Source of the DNA: Alphaproteobacteria bacterium
GTDB taxonomy: Bacteria > Pseudomonadota > Alphaproteobacteria > Paracaedibacterales > JAKBAR01
NCBI GenBank assembly: GCA_019745755.1
Contig: JAIESS010000075.1
Span: forward strand, 1 to 5,935
DNA length: 5,935 bases
Reading direction: 5' to 3'
This document shows positions 1-5,935 of the stretch, in pieces. Both the position numbers and the translations under genes were made by a program. Numbering within the stretch: the first letter of the stretch is position 1; each line of letters starts with the position of its first letter. The notes under the pieces are model-generated. The model was not told where the DNA came from. It ran no database searches and saw only the letters and a list, made by a program, of their open reading frames with translations.

Positions 1-467
1 CAAGGTGTGACTCTATTATGACCGTGGATCTGTCCCGATTTCCTAAGTTAAAAATTCTCACTGTCCTAGCTTGCGCATTTTTTAGGGATCTGGAAAGTGG
101 GGCTCGAATAAAAACGTCGCCGCCTGTCTTAGCTTTAGAGGACGTTTGTGTTGAGTCTCCTAAGTTTAGTGGGGATCTTCGTCCTCTCTCCTACGCACCA
201 CAATTAAAATATTTGGATATAAGTAGTTGTGCAAACAGTATTGACCTTAGCCAGCTTTTAAACGCCTCAAAATGGAATGGATCCCTTATAAATTTACGTT
301 TTTCCAACTGCAAAGGGACGATTGATTTGATTGCGCTCAAAAACTTTAAGAGGTTAGAACGACTGTCCTTTAATCGTTGCCCACACGTTACCCAAGCGAT
401 GATCGATGACATCAAAAAAGACTGTCCCAATCTTACGGTCAGCTATAATCCCGCCAAGGGCTTTTAG
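1..467 (+). CDS. Leucine-rich-repeat protein, C-terminal part (5' end probably beyond the window)
   Basis: The reading frame is open from the left edge to a TAG stop at 465-467. From the first internal ATG (18) it gives 149 residues. The protein is a series of degenerate leucine-rich repeats of about 23-29 residues: each has a DL or DLxxL step, then LxxLxxxxC, ending in cysteine. Examples are DLSRFPKLKILTVLAC (4-19), GDLRPL...LKYLDISSC (52-71), IDLSQL...LINLRFSNC (75-98) and IDLIAL...LERLSFNRC (102-121). The last unit, with DCPNLTVSYN near 135-144, looks like a C-terminal cap. No signal peptide or membrane segment is visible in this part. Such repeats form a curved protein-binding surface; the partner and role cannot be read from the sequence. 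The codons upstream of ATG 18 read RCDSI, which resembles the end of a further repeat, so I favour a gene cut by the window edge. An AAGGTG at 2-7, however, sits 10 bases before ATG 18 and could be a ribosome site for a short complete gene. Confidence 0.65.
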   Translation, partial: RCDSIMTVDLSRFPKLKILTVLACAFFRDLESGARIKTSPPVLALEDVCVESPKFSGDLRPLSYAPQLKYLDISSCANSIDLSQLLNASKWNGSLINLRFSNCKGTIDLIALKNFKRLERLSFNRCPHVTQAMIDDIKKDCPNLTVSYNPAKGF

Positions 468-513
468 GGGGCAAAGAGAGGGGGGGGATTTGAGTGTGCT
501 CTATGCCCCCCTC
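467..513 (+). terminator. Possible terminator or G/C hairpin after the LRR gene
   Basis: GGGGGCAAAGAG (467-478) pairs with CTCTATGCCCCC (499-510) with a single A/A mismatch, starting on the last base of the LRR stop codon. An alternative 8-bp stem, GAGGGGGG (478-485) with CCCCCCTC (506-513), competes for the same right arm. No T-run follows, so this is not a classical intrinsic terminator; it may slow or end transcription or protect the 3' end. Confidence 0.3.
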
Positions 514-710
514 AATCTTGCACCGACATAGTCTCCTCGGTGGCCCCCTCCTGCCCTTGAATCTCCAGTGATCTCCCCATTCCCAACAGGGTTTGTGAAC
601 GCCATCACTCCATGAAATACCCGTCATTCATCCCTTGGTTTATGAAATTTGGGAAGTCTTAAATGTTAGGCTGATGAGCATACTAGACCCTCTAGGAAAT
701 CTCCATACTC

Positions 711-756
711 CTTAATATTTGATAAACATGCAAAAATATTGCATAAAAAAATTAAG
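711..756. repeat. Nested AT-rich inverted repeat upstream of the YdcH-like gene
   Basis: A perfect inner palindrome, ATGCAA (728-733) and TTGCAT (739-744) around AAATA, lies inside an outer inverted repeat, CTTAATATTT (711-720) with AAAAATTAAG (747-756), which has one mismatch. The structure ends about 20 bases before the proposed -35 at 776. It could be an operator site or an AT-rich cruciform; no T-run follows on the plus strand to make it a terminator. AT-rich DNA yields such repeats by chance fairly often, which limits confidence. Confidence 0.35.
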
Positions 757-775
757 AACATAGTGAAAATAAATC

Positions 776-804
776 TTTAATTAATATGATTTTTTGTGTA
801 TAAT
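776..804 (+). promoter_or_regulatory. Probable promoter of the YdcH-like gene
   Basis: A perfect -10 hexamer TATAAT lies at 799-804, and 17 bases upstream is a weak -35, TTTAAT (776-781, 3 of 6 matches to TTGACA). The expected transcript start is about 811, giving a leader of under 30 bases before the GTG at 839. The surrounding DNA is AT-rich, so the -10 could partly be chance, but its position just before a gene supports it. Confidence 0.5.
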
Positions 805-838
805 AAAATTATGTAATTTTTGCCAATAGGGTTTTATT

Positions 839-1045
839 GTGACTTTAGATCATTCCACACATCTTAATCATTATATGAATGTCATTGCTCAGCAGCATGC
901 CTCTATCAATGAACAAATTCTTCAGCTTCAAAAAGAGTTAACGCCTAATGATTTTGCTATTCACAAGGCAAAAAAAGAAAAACTTCACCTCAAAGATATG
1001 CTCGTAAAACTGCACGCGCATACCTTACCCAATATCATTGCATAA
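839..1045 (+). CDS. Small DUF465/YdcH-like protein
   Basis: This 68-residue protein starts at GTG 839. An AGGG at 828-831 lies 7 bases before the start, which supports this choice over any other codon. It resembles the DUF465 (YdcH) family, small alpha-helical proteins common in alphaproteobacteria: a helix with spaced hydrophobic residues (about 14-34, with HASINEQILQLQKEL), a break at TPND (35-38), then the family's characteristic basic stretch KAKKEKLHLKDML (43-55). The length is normal for the family. No signal peptide or membrane segment is present. The fold is expected to be a short helical hairpin or coiled coil; the cellular role of the family is not established to my knowledge. The N-terminus is rich in histidine (H5, H8, H11). 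It seems to have its own promoter and converges on valS with 26 bases between the stop codons. Confidence 0.8.
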   Translation: MTLDHSTHLNHYMNVIAQQHASINEQILQLQKELTPNDFAIHKAKKEKLHLKDMLVKLHAHTLPNIIA

Positions 1046-1053
1046 AAATAAGA

Positions 1054-1081
1054 TGAAGCCTCAAAAAAATATTAAGGTTTC
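1054..1081. terminator. Weak shared hairpin between convergent genes
   Basis: GAAGCCT (1055-1061) can pair with AGGTTTC (1075-1081), seven pairs on the plus strand including one G.U pair, across the valS stop codon. Read on the minus strand one pair becomes an A/C mismatch, but the stem is then followed by a T-rich stretch (ATCTTATTTTT), so it may end valS transcription. The plus-strand reading has no T-run. The hairpin is weak and the call tentative. Confidence 0.2.
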
Positions 1082-3723
1082 AAAAAATGCAAAGCCTTTT
1101 TCTTTTGCTCAATATCCATCAGGGCTGAAGTGACGCGTTCCTTCATGGTCTCAATCACATCATCCTTGGCTTTACTTATGAACTCAGGGTTGCTAAGGCG
1201 TGCATTGGCAGATGCCATATCTTTTTCTAATGTCTCAAGCTCTTTTGTCATACGCATACGCTCTTGCTCAATATCAATACTATCCCCAAGCTTAAGATAA
1301 TAAGGCGCGTTATCAACCGTAAGCATCACATCTCCCTGAGTTGGTACATACCCCTCTTCCACATCAAGGCCATTGAGCCGCGCCATACGCTTCACAAGTG
1401 TCTGGGAAAGAGTATTTGAAAGAGCATCATGACTTGCCTTAACACTCAGAAGGGTTGCCGGTGGCACACGATATTCTGCACGTAAACGTCGTAGTGTCAC
1501 AATGACATTCATCATATGATCAACGTCTTTTTCTGCATTTATATTAATATAGCGGTCATCCAAATTTGGCCAGGCTTGCTTACAAAGAAGCTCAGCTCCC
1601 TCCATTGTTGACGCACCAATACCCTCCCACAAATGTTGTGTCACAAAGGGGGTAAAGGGTTGAAGCATTCTAAGAACCTCACCAAATACCCAAAAAGCCG
1701 TCTCTAAAATTTCCGTACGTGCGGATTGGTCCTCCCCCCCCATAATAGGTTTCATAAATTCAAGGAAAAAGTCACAATATAAATCATAGATAAAGTGATA
1801 AAGAGCCTGGGCCGCAAGATCAAAACGAAAATCGTCCAGGTGCGTTTTGACATCCTGGCTAAGACGCGCTGTGTGACTAATGATCCACTGGCTAAGAGAT
1901 AACTTAGCATTAATGGGATCAAAAGAAGGATTATACGACCACCCCTCTTGCATCATAAGAAAGCGGCAAGCATTCCAAATCTTTGTCAGAAAATTGCGGT
2001 AGTTTTCAACCTTGCTTGGTCCAATTTTAATATCACGGCCTGGCGCTGCTGAAATCGCTAAGGTAAAGCGAAGGGCATCGGCGCCGTATTGCTCAATCAA
2101 ATCAAGAGGATCGAGGACGTTACCCTTTGTTTTGGACATTTTTTGCCCTTTTTCATCTCGCACAAGGGCGTGAATATAAATCTTCTCAAAGGGTATTTTA
2201 TCCTGAGTATAAAGCCCCATCATCATCATACGGGCAACCCAGAAGAATATAATATCAAAACCCGTAACGAGCACGGACGTCGGGTAATATTTGCTCAACT
2301 CAGGGGTTTTGGAGGGCCAACCAAGGGTTGAAAAGGGCCACAAAGCGGATGAAAACCATGTATCTAGAACGTCCTTATCCTGGGTAAGGGGTACATCCTT
2401 GCCATAGTGTTTTTGCGCAGCTGCTACGGCCTCTTCCTCAGTCTTTTCCACAAAAATATGACCGTCCGGACCATACCATGCAGGGATTTGATGGCCCCAC
2501 CAAATCTGCCTGGAGATGCACCACGGCTGAATATTGCGCAGCCACTCAAAGTAGGTGTTCTCCCATTGTTTTGGAAAAAATGTTGTCTTGCCCGTCTCCA
2601 CAGCCGCAAGGGCAGGTGCTGTAAGCTTGTCCATAGCCACGAACCATTGCTCCGTGAGGTACGGCTCTACACGGGCATCACTTTTTTCACTATGGGGAAC
2701 GGAAAGTTTATGATCCTCAACACTGATGACTGCTCCGCATTCCTCTAAGGCAGTTACCGTAGCAGTACGGGCTTTATCCCCCAAAAGACCACGAAAGGCT
2801 TCGGGTACATTGTCATTAAGCGTGCCGTTAGGATTGAGAATATTGATAAACTCAAGATCATGACGTTTACCAATTGCAAAGTCATTAAAGTCATGGGCAG
2901 GCGTAACCTTGAGAGCACCTGTTCCAAAATCCTTATCGCAGTGTTCATCGGCAATAATCGGAATGAGACGATCTGTCAGGGGGAGACGCAGCATTTTTCC
3001 AACAAGGTGTGTATAGCGGGGATCTTCTGGATGAACAGCCACCGCCGTATCCCCAAACATGGTTTCAGGGCGGGTTGTTGCAATAACAAGCGTTGTAGAG
3101 GGGTCCGTATCCAGGGCATACGCAATATGATACATCTTGCCTTTGACCTCACGGTTAATTACCTCAAGGTCAGAAATGGCTGATTGAAAGGACGGATCCC
3201 AATTGACAAGGCGCGTGTCCTTATAAATCAGGCCATCGCGGTGGAGTCTGACAAATACATCACGCACAGCGTTGCTTAGGCCGTCGTCCATGGTAAAGCG
3301 CGCACGTTTCCAATCCGGCGAGATCCCAAGACGTTGCATCTGATTAAAAATAGTACCACCGGATTCTTCTTTCCAAGCCCAAACCTTCTCCAAGAATTTT
3401 TCCCGCCCCATCTCAGTTCGGCTCATCCCTTGGGCTTTGAGTTGACGCTCCACAACAAACTGTGTCGCAATACCGGCGTGATCCGTTCCTGGCTGCCAAA
3501 GCACATCAAAGCCCATCTGTCGCTTAAAACGCACAAGCACGTCTTGAATGGTGGAATTAAGCGCATGACCAATATGGAGAGCACCTGTCACATTGGGGGG
3601 AGGCATCATAACCGTATAGGCTGGTTTTGTTGATACGACATCACAAGCAAAAACATCGTTGTCCAACCATTGTTGATAGAGAGGTCCCTCAACGGTTTTA
3701 GGTGTAAAGGTTTTCTCGATCAT
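1072..3723 (-). CDS. valS: Valyl-tRNA synthetase (ValRS)
   Basis: This cytoplasmic class I enzyme joins valine to tRNA-Val using ATP and removes mischarged threonine. The 883-residue product is complete and close to the usual length of shorter bacterial ValRS. The catalytic domain shows PPPNVTG (41-47), the HIGH motif (50-53), the WCISRQIWWGHQIP block (401-414) and KMSKT (528-532, the KMSKS loop). The editing (CP1) insert carries ATTRPETMFGD (215-225) and FGTGALKVTPAHDFND (266-281). R218, T221, F266, K272, D278 and D281 match, from memory, the Thermus editing-site residues with an offset of two. The tRNA-anticodon-binding domain covers about 607-760, and a charged coiled coil (about 810-880), typical of ValRS, closes the protein. 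ATG 3723 is the only start, since a TAA lies in frame at 3748-3750; its ribosome site is weak. It lies 86 bases downstream of the transporter gene and has a good promoter of its own. Confidence 0.98.
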   Translation of the reverse strand: MIEKTFTPKTVEGPLYQQWLDNDVFACDVVSTKPAYTVMMPPPNVTGALHIGHALNSTIQDVLVRFKRQMGFDVLWQPGTDHAGIATQFVVERQLKAQGMSRTEMGREKFLEKVWAWKEESGGTIFNQMQRLGISPDWKRARFTMDDGLSNAVRDVFVRLHRDGLIYKDTRLVNWDPSFQSAISDLEVINREVKGKMYHIAYALDTDPSTTLVIATTRPETMFGDTAVAVHPEDPRYTHLVGKMLRLPLTDRLIPIIADEHCDKDFGTGALKVTPAHDFNDFAIGKRHDLEFINILNPNGTLNDNVPEAFRGLLGDKARTATVTALEECGAVISVEDHKLSVPHSEKSDARVEPYLTEQWFVAMDKLTAPALAAVETGKTTFFPKQWENTYFEWLRNIQPWCISRQIWWGHQIPAWYGPDGHIFVEKTEEEAVAAAQKHYGKDVPLTQDKDVLDTWFSSALWPFSTLGWPSKTPELSKYYPTSVLVTGFDIIFFWVARMMMMGLYTQDKIPFEKIYIHALVRDEKGQKMSKTKGNVLDPLDLIEQYGADALRFTLAISAAPGRDIKIGPSKVENYRNFLTKIWNACRFLMMQEGWSYNPSFDPINAKLSLSQWIISHTARLSQDVKTHLDDFRFDLAAQALYHFIYDLYCDFFLEFMKPIMGGEDQSARTEILETAFWVFGEVLRMLQPFTPFVTQHLWEGIGASTMEGAELLCKQAWPNLDDRYININAEKDVDHMMNVIVTLRRLRAEYRVPPATLLSVKASHDALSNTLSQTLVKRMARLNGLDVEEGYVPTQGDVMLTVDNAPYYLKLGDSIDIEQERMRMTKELETLEKDMASANARLSNPEFISKAKDDVIETMKERVTSALMDIEQKKKALHFLKP

Positions 3724-3739
3724 GATGCAGTTTCTCGTT

Positions 3740-3780
3740 TGTTCTTGTTATGAATGTGGAGCCTAGTATAAACAAGAACA
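3740..3780. repeat. Perfect 10-bp inverted repeat around the valS -10 and transcript start
   Basis: TGTTCTTGTT (3740-3749) and AACAAGAACA (3771-3780) are exact reverse complements separated by 21 bases, with centres 31 bp apart, close to three helical turns. One arm lies in the promoter spacer next to the -10, the other in the expected leader at about +10 to +19. A third partial copy, TCTTGT (3786-3791), can pair with ACAAGA (3772-3777), giving a small 6-bp hairpin that, read on the minus strand, is followed by TTTAT and could weakly end the upstream transcript. An operator for a dimeric regulator is a reasonable reading, but the regulator is unknown. Confidence 0.5.
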
Positions 3781-3794
3781 GGCGCTCTTGTCCA
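3765..3794 (-). promoter_or_regulatory. Probable valS promoter
   Basis: Read on the minus strand, TGGACA (3789-3794; 5 of 6 matches to TTGACA) is followed after 18 bases by TATACT (3765-3770; 5 of 6 matches to TATAAT). The expected transcript start is near 3758, giving a leader of about 35 bases before the valS ATG. The spacer contains one arm of a perfect inverted repeat that directly abuts the -10. Confidence 0.6.
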
Positions 3795-3809
3795 ATGGGG
3801 AAGATGGGG

Positions 3810-5009
3810 TTAAATTTTCAAAGGGTTTCTGACCATTTTCAATACATACCCCCACACCTGCTCAAAAAGGACACAGAGTGCTGAATTTGCCATGACATTG
3901 GAGGCTGTAACAATGGGGTCAAGGAGCATATTAAATGTAAGGATAAGGGCTGTCATCTCTGCATTAAAGCCAAGATAGTTTTGATAAATGGGGAGCATAA
4001 TAAAGATTGCTCCACCTATAACAGCAGCTGTCGTAAAACGAGCCAATACAAAAACCGTAAGAAAAACAATAAATGTGGGAAGGGTTGGAATACCTGCGCC
4101 AAAAAAATAGAGGATCACACAGCAAAGGAACACTTGAATAAAGCAATCCCCCACTTGCTGAATATTAGTCGTTGCGGGAATCACCATGGCGGCAAAGCTG
4201 GGGTTTTTCAGGTTTTTCTCTGTAACTTGAATGGTCACTGGCATGGTTGCTGCACTGGACATAGAGGAAAAAGCTGTAAGTCCCGCGGGCAGAACATTTT
4301 TTATAGATGTCATGGCTCCTTTCATAGAGAAACCTGAGGCGATAAAGTACAACGCCATAATATAGAGTGTTAGGCCAATTATCATAATCACAATCGCCTT
4401 ACCTCCCTGCATAAGTAGGGGAAAAAAGTCCGTGGTCTTGACGAGATTAATAAAAAATCCGAGGACAAAAAGGGGAATAATGCGGGCAAAACCTTTGACA
4501 AAAATAAGTGTCACAAGATTTTTCGATGTGCTTAGGACCTTAGTCAACCCCGATGAATTGACATAGGGCATGGCAAGACCAAGAACAACCCCAAGGGCTG
4601 TCCCATATTCAACACGCCAAAAACTGGGGTGAATATCACGCACACTAAAAAACCCCAACGTATAGGGTTCAAGGGATGTATTCGCTGATATAATTGTGGC
4701 GGCATCATAAAAAGAGGCTCCAAGAAAACTCAAGCCATACGCCGCAAAGGATGCACACGTATTGGAGATCATTTCAAAAAGAACGAGGGCAACAACAAGG
4801 AGCCATCCTCGTTTTTCAAAATGATTGAGTGTGCTTGCAATAAAAACACAGACAGCAAAGGGGAGAAACAGCAGAAGGAGATCCTTTAAAAAAAGACTTA
4901 CTGTATACCATAAACGTGCAACCTCCACCGGCATAGCTGCCCCAAATAAAAACGCAAAAAGGACAACAATGAACGTTTGAAGGGATGTATTTTTTAGATA
5001 GTGCCGCAC
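3810..5009 (-). CDS. Sodium:dicarboxylate symporter (SDF) family membrane transporter, divergent binding site
   Basis: With a GTG start at 5007-5009 this is a 399-residue inner-membrane protein of about eight helices plus two re-entrant hairpins, the normal SDF size. The signature serine-rich hairpin is clear: SSMSSAATMPVTIQV (248-262) aligns with the RSSSGTLPVTMRV type. The next helix has PATTN-IQQVG (278-287) where the family has GATINMDGT. The second hairpin reads TTAAVIGGA (326-334) instead of GTAGVPGAG, and the last helix LLDPIVTASNVMAN (362-375) instead of LDMGRTMVNVTGD. Thus D364, T368 and N371 are kept, but the substrate-contacting Arg is V367 and the last sodium-site Asp is N375. A neutral substrate or altered ion coupling is inferred. 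The frame opens further to an ATG at 5084, but those 25 extra residues lie wholly inside serC, are basic and helix-free, and look spurious. The GTG start overlaps serC by 16 bases, suggesting translational coupling. Confidence 0.85.
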   Translation of the reverse strand: MRHYLKNTSLQTFIVVLFAFLFGAAMPVEVARLWYTVSLFLKDLLLLFLPFAVCVFIASTLNHFEKRGWLLVVALVLFEMISNTCASFAAYGLSFLGASFYDAATIISANTSLEPYTLGFFSVRDIHPSFWRVEYGTALGVVLGLAMPYVNSSGLTKVLSTSKNLVTLIFVKGFARIIPLFVLGFFINLVKTTDFFPLLMQGGKAIVIMIIGLTLYIMALYFIASGFSMKGAMTSIKNVLPAGLTAFSSMSSAATMPVTIQVTEKNLKNPSFAAMVIPATTNIQQVGDCFIQVFLCCVILYFFGAGIPTLPTFIVFLTVFVLARFTTAAVIGGAIFIMLPIYQNYLGFNAEMTALILTFNMLLDPIVTASNVMANSALCVLFEQVWGYVLKMVRNPLKI

Positions 5010-5935
5010 GCAGTTTCCACTTCGACGATGAGAGAGTTCATGAAATTTTTTATATCGATAGCATCTACCGTGGGGCCGCACCATAGGCGAAACGAAGGCG
5101 TGCCATAAGCATGGTTTAATATATCAAGACCCACATTTTTTTGTTCAAGTTTTTGAGCAATCTCTCGAAGCCACTCCCACTGGAACTTTTGATCCATTGA
5201 CGTAATGGCATTTACCTGTATGCACGGCGATACGGTAGATGTAAAGGACATGTCAGCGGCTGTAAAGGATAGAAGCGGTGTGGCGGTAACAGCATCATGA
5301 ACGGCCTTGAAATTTGTTGCACAGCGTGCATACAAGGCGTGGCCTCCCCCTATATTAAAGGCCCAATCCAAAGCGTTTACGCAATCCTCCACACACAACA
5401 TGGACGGTGTATTCAATGTAAGCCCCTCAAAAAGCCCCTTGTTTAACACACGTTCTTCACCTTTTTTCCCATCCGATGTCATAAGACGAAAAAGCCGAGG
5501 AATGGGCCAGGACGGCGTATGGGTCATAAGACGATGGACAGCCTTTGGGCTTAGAACCATCATGCCGTGGGCTGCTTCACTACCAAGACCCTTTTGCCAG
5601 GAGAAACAACCAACATCAATTTTTTCCCAAGGGACTGGCACACAAAAGGCCGAGGACGTAAGATCTGCCACTACAAGACCTTCGCGGTCACGCTTAATCC
5701 AATCAAAATTCGGATACATAAGTCCCGATGTTGTACCATTATGGGTGATAAGGAGATCATGGGTCGTTGGGTCTTCAAGGGACAGAAAATTTTTTTGATC
5801 TGCTGTGACACTATGACAGGGCATATTTAATTCGTCGATAACATCCCTTGCCCAAAGGGCGCTAAAAACATCAATAACATGCGCCGTAACAGGACGGGGT
5901 CCCAAAAAATTCCATAAGGCTGCTTCGACAGATCC
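4994..5935 (-). CDS. serC: Phosphoserine aminotransferase, N-terminus beyond the window
   Basis: This PLP enzyme transfers an amino group from glutamate to 3-phosphohydroxypyruvate to give phosphoserine, the second step of serine synthesis; in many bacteria it also serves vitamin B6 synthesis. The frame is open to the right edge. The 313 visible residues begin GSVEAALWNFLGPRP, which matches the family's cofactor-binding region, so the TTG at 5903-5905 is an internal leucine and roughly 70-80 residues are missing. Visible landmarks (numbered from the edge) are NGTTSG (66-71), the pyridine-binding Asp in VVADLTSS (D91), the Schiff-base lysine in FSWQKGLG (K115), EAAHGMMVLSP (120-130), NTPSMLCVED (175-184) and the C-terminal FRLWCGPTVDAIDI (282-295). 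These are the blocks of the alphaproteobacterial SerC subtype rather than the E. coli type. The stop TAA (4994-4996) lies within the start of the SDF transporter gene. In alphaproteobacteria serA often adjoins serC; whether it lies upstream cannot be seen. Confidence 0.95.
   Translation of the reverse strand, partial: GSVEAALWNFLGPRPVTAHVIDVFSALWARDVIDELNMPCHSVTADQKNFLSLEDPTTHDLLITHNGTTSGLMYPNFDWIKRDREGLVVADLTSSAFCVPVPWEKIDVGCFSWQKGLGSEAAHGMMVLSPKAVHRLMTHTPSWPIPRLFRLMTSDGKKGEERVLNKGLFEGLTLNTPSMLCVEDCVNALDWAFNIGGGHALYARCATNFKAVHDAVTATPLLSFTAADMSFTSTVSPCIQVNAITSMDQKFQWEWLREIAQKLEQKNVGLDILNHAYGTPSFRLWCGPTVDAIDIKNFMNSLIVEVETACGTI
5015..5020 (-). promoter_or_regulatory. Likely ribosome binding site for the transporter GTG start
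   Basis: On the minus strand GTGGAA lies inside the last codons of serC, with its GGA core ending 6 bases before the GTG at 5007-5009. The match to the Shine-Dalgarno consensus is modest, but the spacing is right, and the first hydrophobic helix begins about ten residues later, as expected for this family. This supports the GTG over the upstream ATG at 5084. Confidence 0.4.

Larger units (their letters stand above)
468..838. other. 371-base intergenic region, no convincing gene
   Basis: The first half (about 468-640) is rich in G and C runs and contains small inverted repeats: CACCGA (521-526) with TCGGTG (537-542), and AGTGAT (567-572) with ATCACT (604-609). A 62-codon minus-strand frame (439-627) runs through it, starting at an ATG with AGGG just upstream. 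Its product is rich in W, G and R, matches no family I recognise and runs into the LRR gene, so I do not call it a gene. The second half (about 650-838) is strongly AT-rich and holds the palindrome and promoter listed separately. The sharp change in composition near 640-660 suggests that the G/C-rich part may be a separate inserted or repeated element. Confidence 0.5.

Noticed and set aside
671..703. Hammerhead-ribozyme-like core: CTGATGA (671-677), a 5-bp hairpin CTAGA/TCTAG (683-695), then GAAA (696-699).
   Set aside because: The base after CTGATGA and the base before GAAA are both G and do not pair, five bases are unpaired before the stem, and no partners for stems I or III are found on either side. 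The resemblance is probably chance.
2089..3633. Several open frames of 60-113 codons antisense to valS.
   Set aside because: They are shadows of the conserved valS coding sequence; none has a recognisable domain or a convincing start context.
3724..3809. A T-box or amino-acid leader controlling valS.
   Set aside because: The expected leader is only about 35 bases, too short for a T-box, and no valine-rich leader peptide is present.
3981..4337. 118-codon plus-strand frame antisense to the transporter gene.
   Set aside because: Its product is rich in Lys, Asn, Cys and His with no domain, as expected for the complement of a hydrophobic membrane protein gene.
5010..5084. 25-codon N-terminal extension of the transporter starting at ATG 5084.
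   Set aside because: It lies entirely within serC in another frame, encodes a basic stretch not seen in SDF transporters, and the GTG at 5009 gives a normal N-terminus with a spaced ribosome site.
5307..5830. Plus-strand frames of 163 and 87 codons opposite serC.
   Set aside because: They are antisense to a highly conserved enzyme gene, with no family resemblance and no promoter or ribosome site of note.
5903..5905. TTG as a start codon for serC.
   Set aside because: The upstream codons to the right edge are in frame and encode GSVEAALWNF, which matches the conserved SerC N-terminal region, so the gene begins outside the window.

Overview
The window carries five protein-coding genes, two of them cut by the window edges, and looks like part of a chromosome of an alphaproteobacterium. 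The best evidence for this is the serC product, which has the alphaproteobacterial type of phosphoserine aminotransferase sequence (for example the stretches around FSWQK, EAAHG, NTPSMLCVED and RLWCGPTV). A bacterial-type ValRS and a small DUF465/YdcH-like protein fit as well. Moderate GC, AT-rich intergenic DNA and a leucine-rich-repeat protein would suit a host-associated lineage such as the Holosporales/Paracaedibacter group, but that narrower placement is a guess.

Layout, left to right. At 1-467 (+) is the 3' part of a leucine-rich-repeat protein gene. From 468 to 838 is a non-coding stretch: its first half is rich in G/C runs and small inverted repeats, its second half is AT-rich and holds a nested palindrome and a promoter. 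At 839-1045 (+) is a 68-residue DUF465/YdcH-like gene with a GTG start. It converges, with a 26-base gap, on valS (1072-3723, -), a complete 883-residue valyl-tRNA synthetase with catalytic and editing motifs intact. An 86-base gap (3724-3809) holds a strong-looking valS promoter bracketed by a perfect 10-bp inverted repeat. Then comes a sodium:dicarboxylate-symporter-family (SDF) membrane transporter (3810-5009, -), whose start overlaps the end of serC (4994 to the right edge, -).

On the minus strand the order of transcription is serC, SDF transporter, valS. serC makes phosphoserine from 3-phosphohydroxypyruvate (serine pathway). The transporter directly overlaps it and is probably co-translated; it has lost the arginine that acidic-substrate members use, so a neutral substrate such as serine is an attractive but unproven idea. 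valS probably has its own promoter, although read-through from the upstream pair is possible because no strong terminator separates them.

The most unusual content is the transporter: several residues that build the sodium and substrate sites in the SDF family are replaced although the fold-level signature remains. The valS promoter palindrome is the second point worth checking. I found no CRISPR array, tRNA, rRNA, insertion sequence or clear new multi-gene system.
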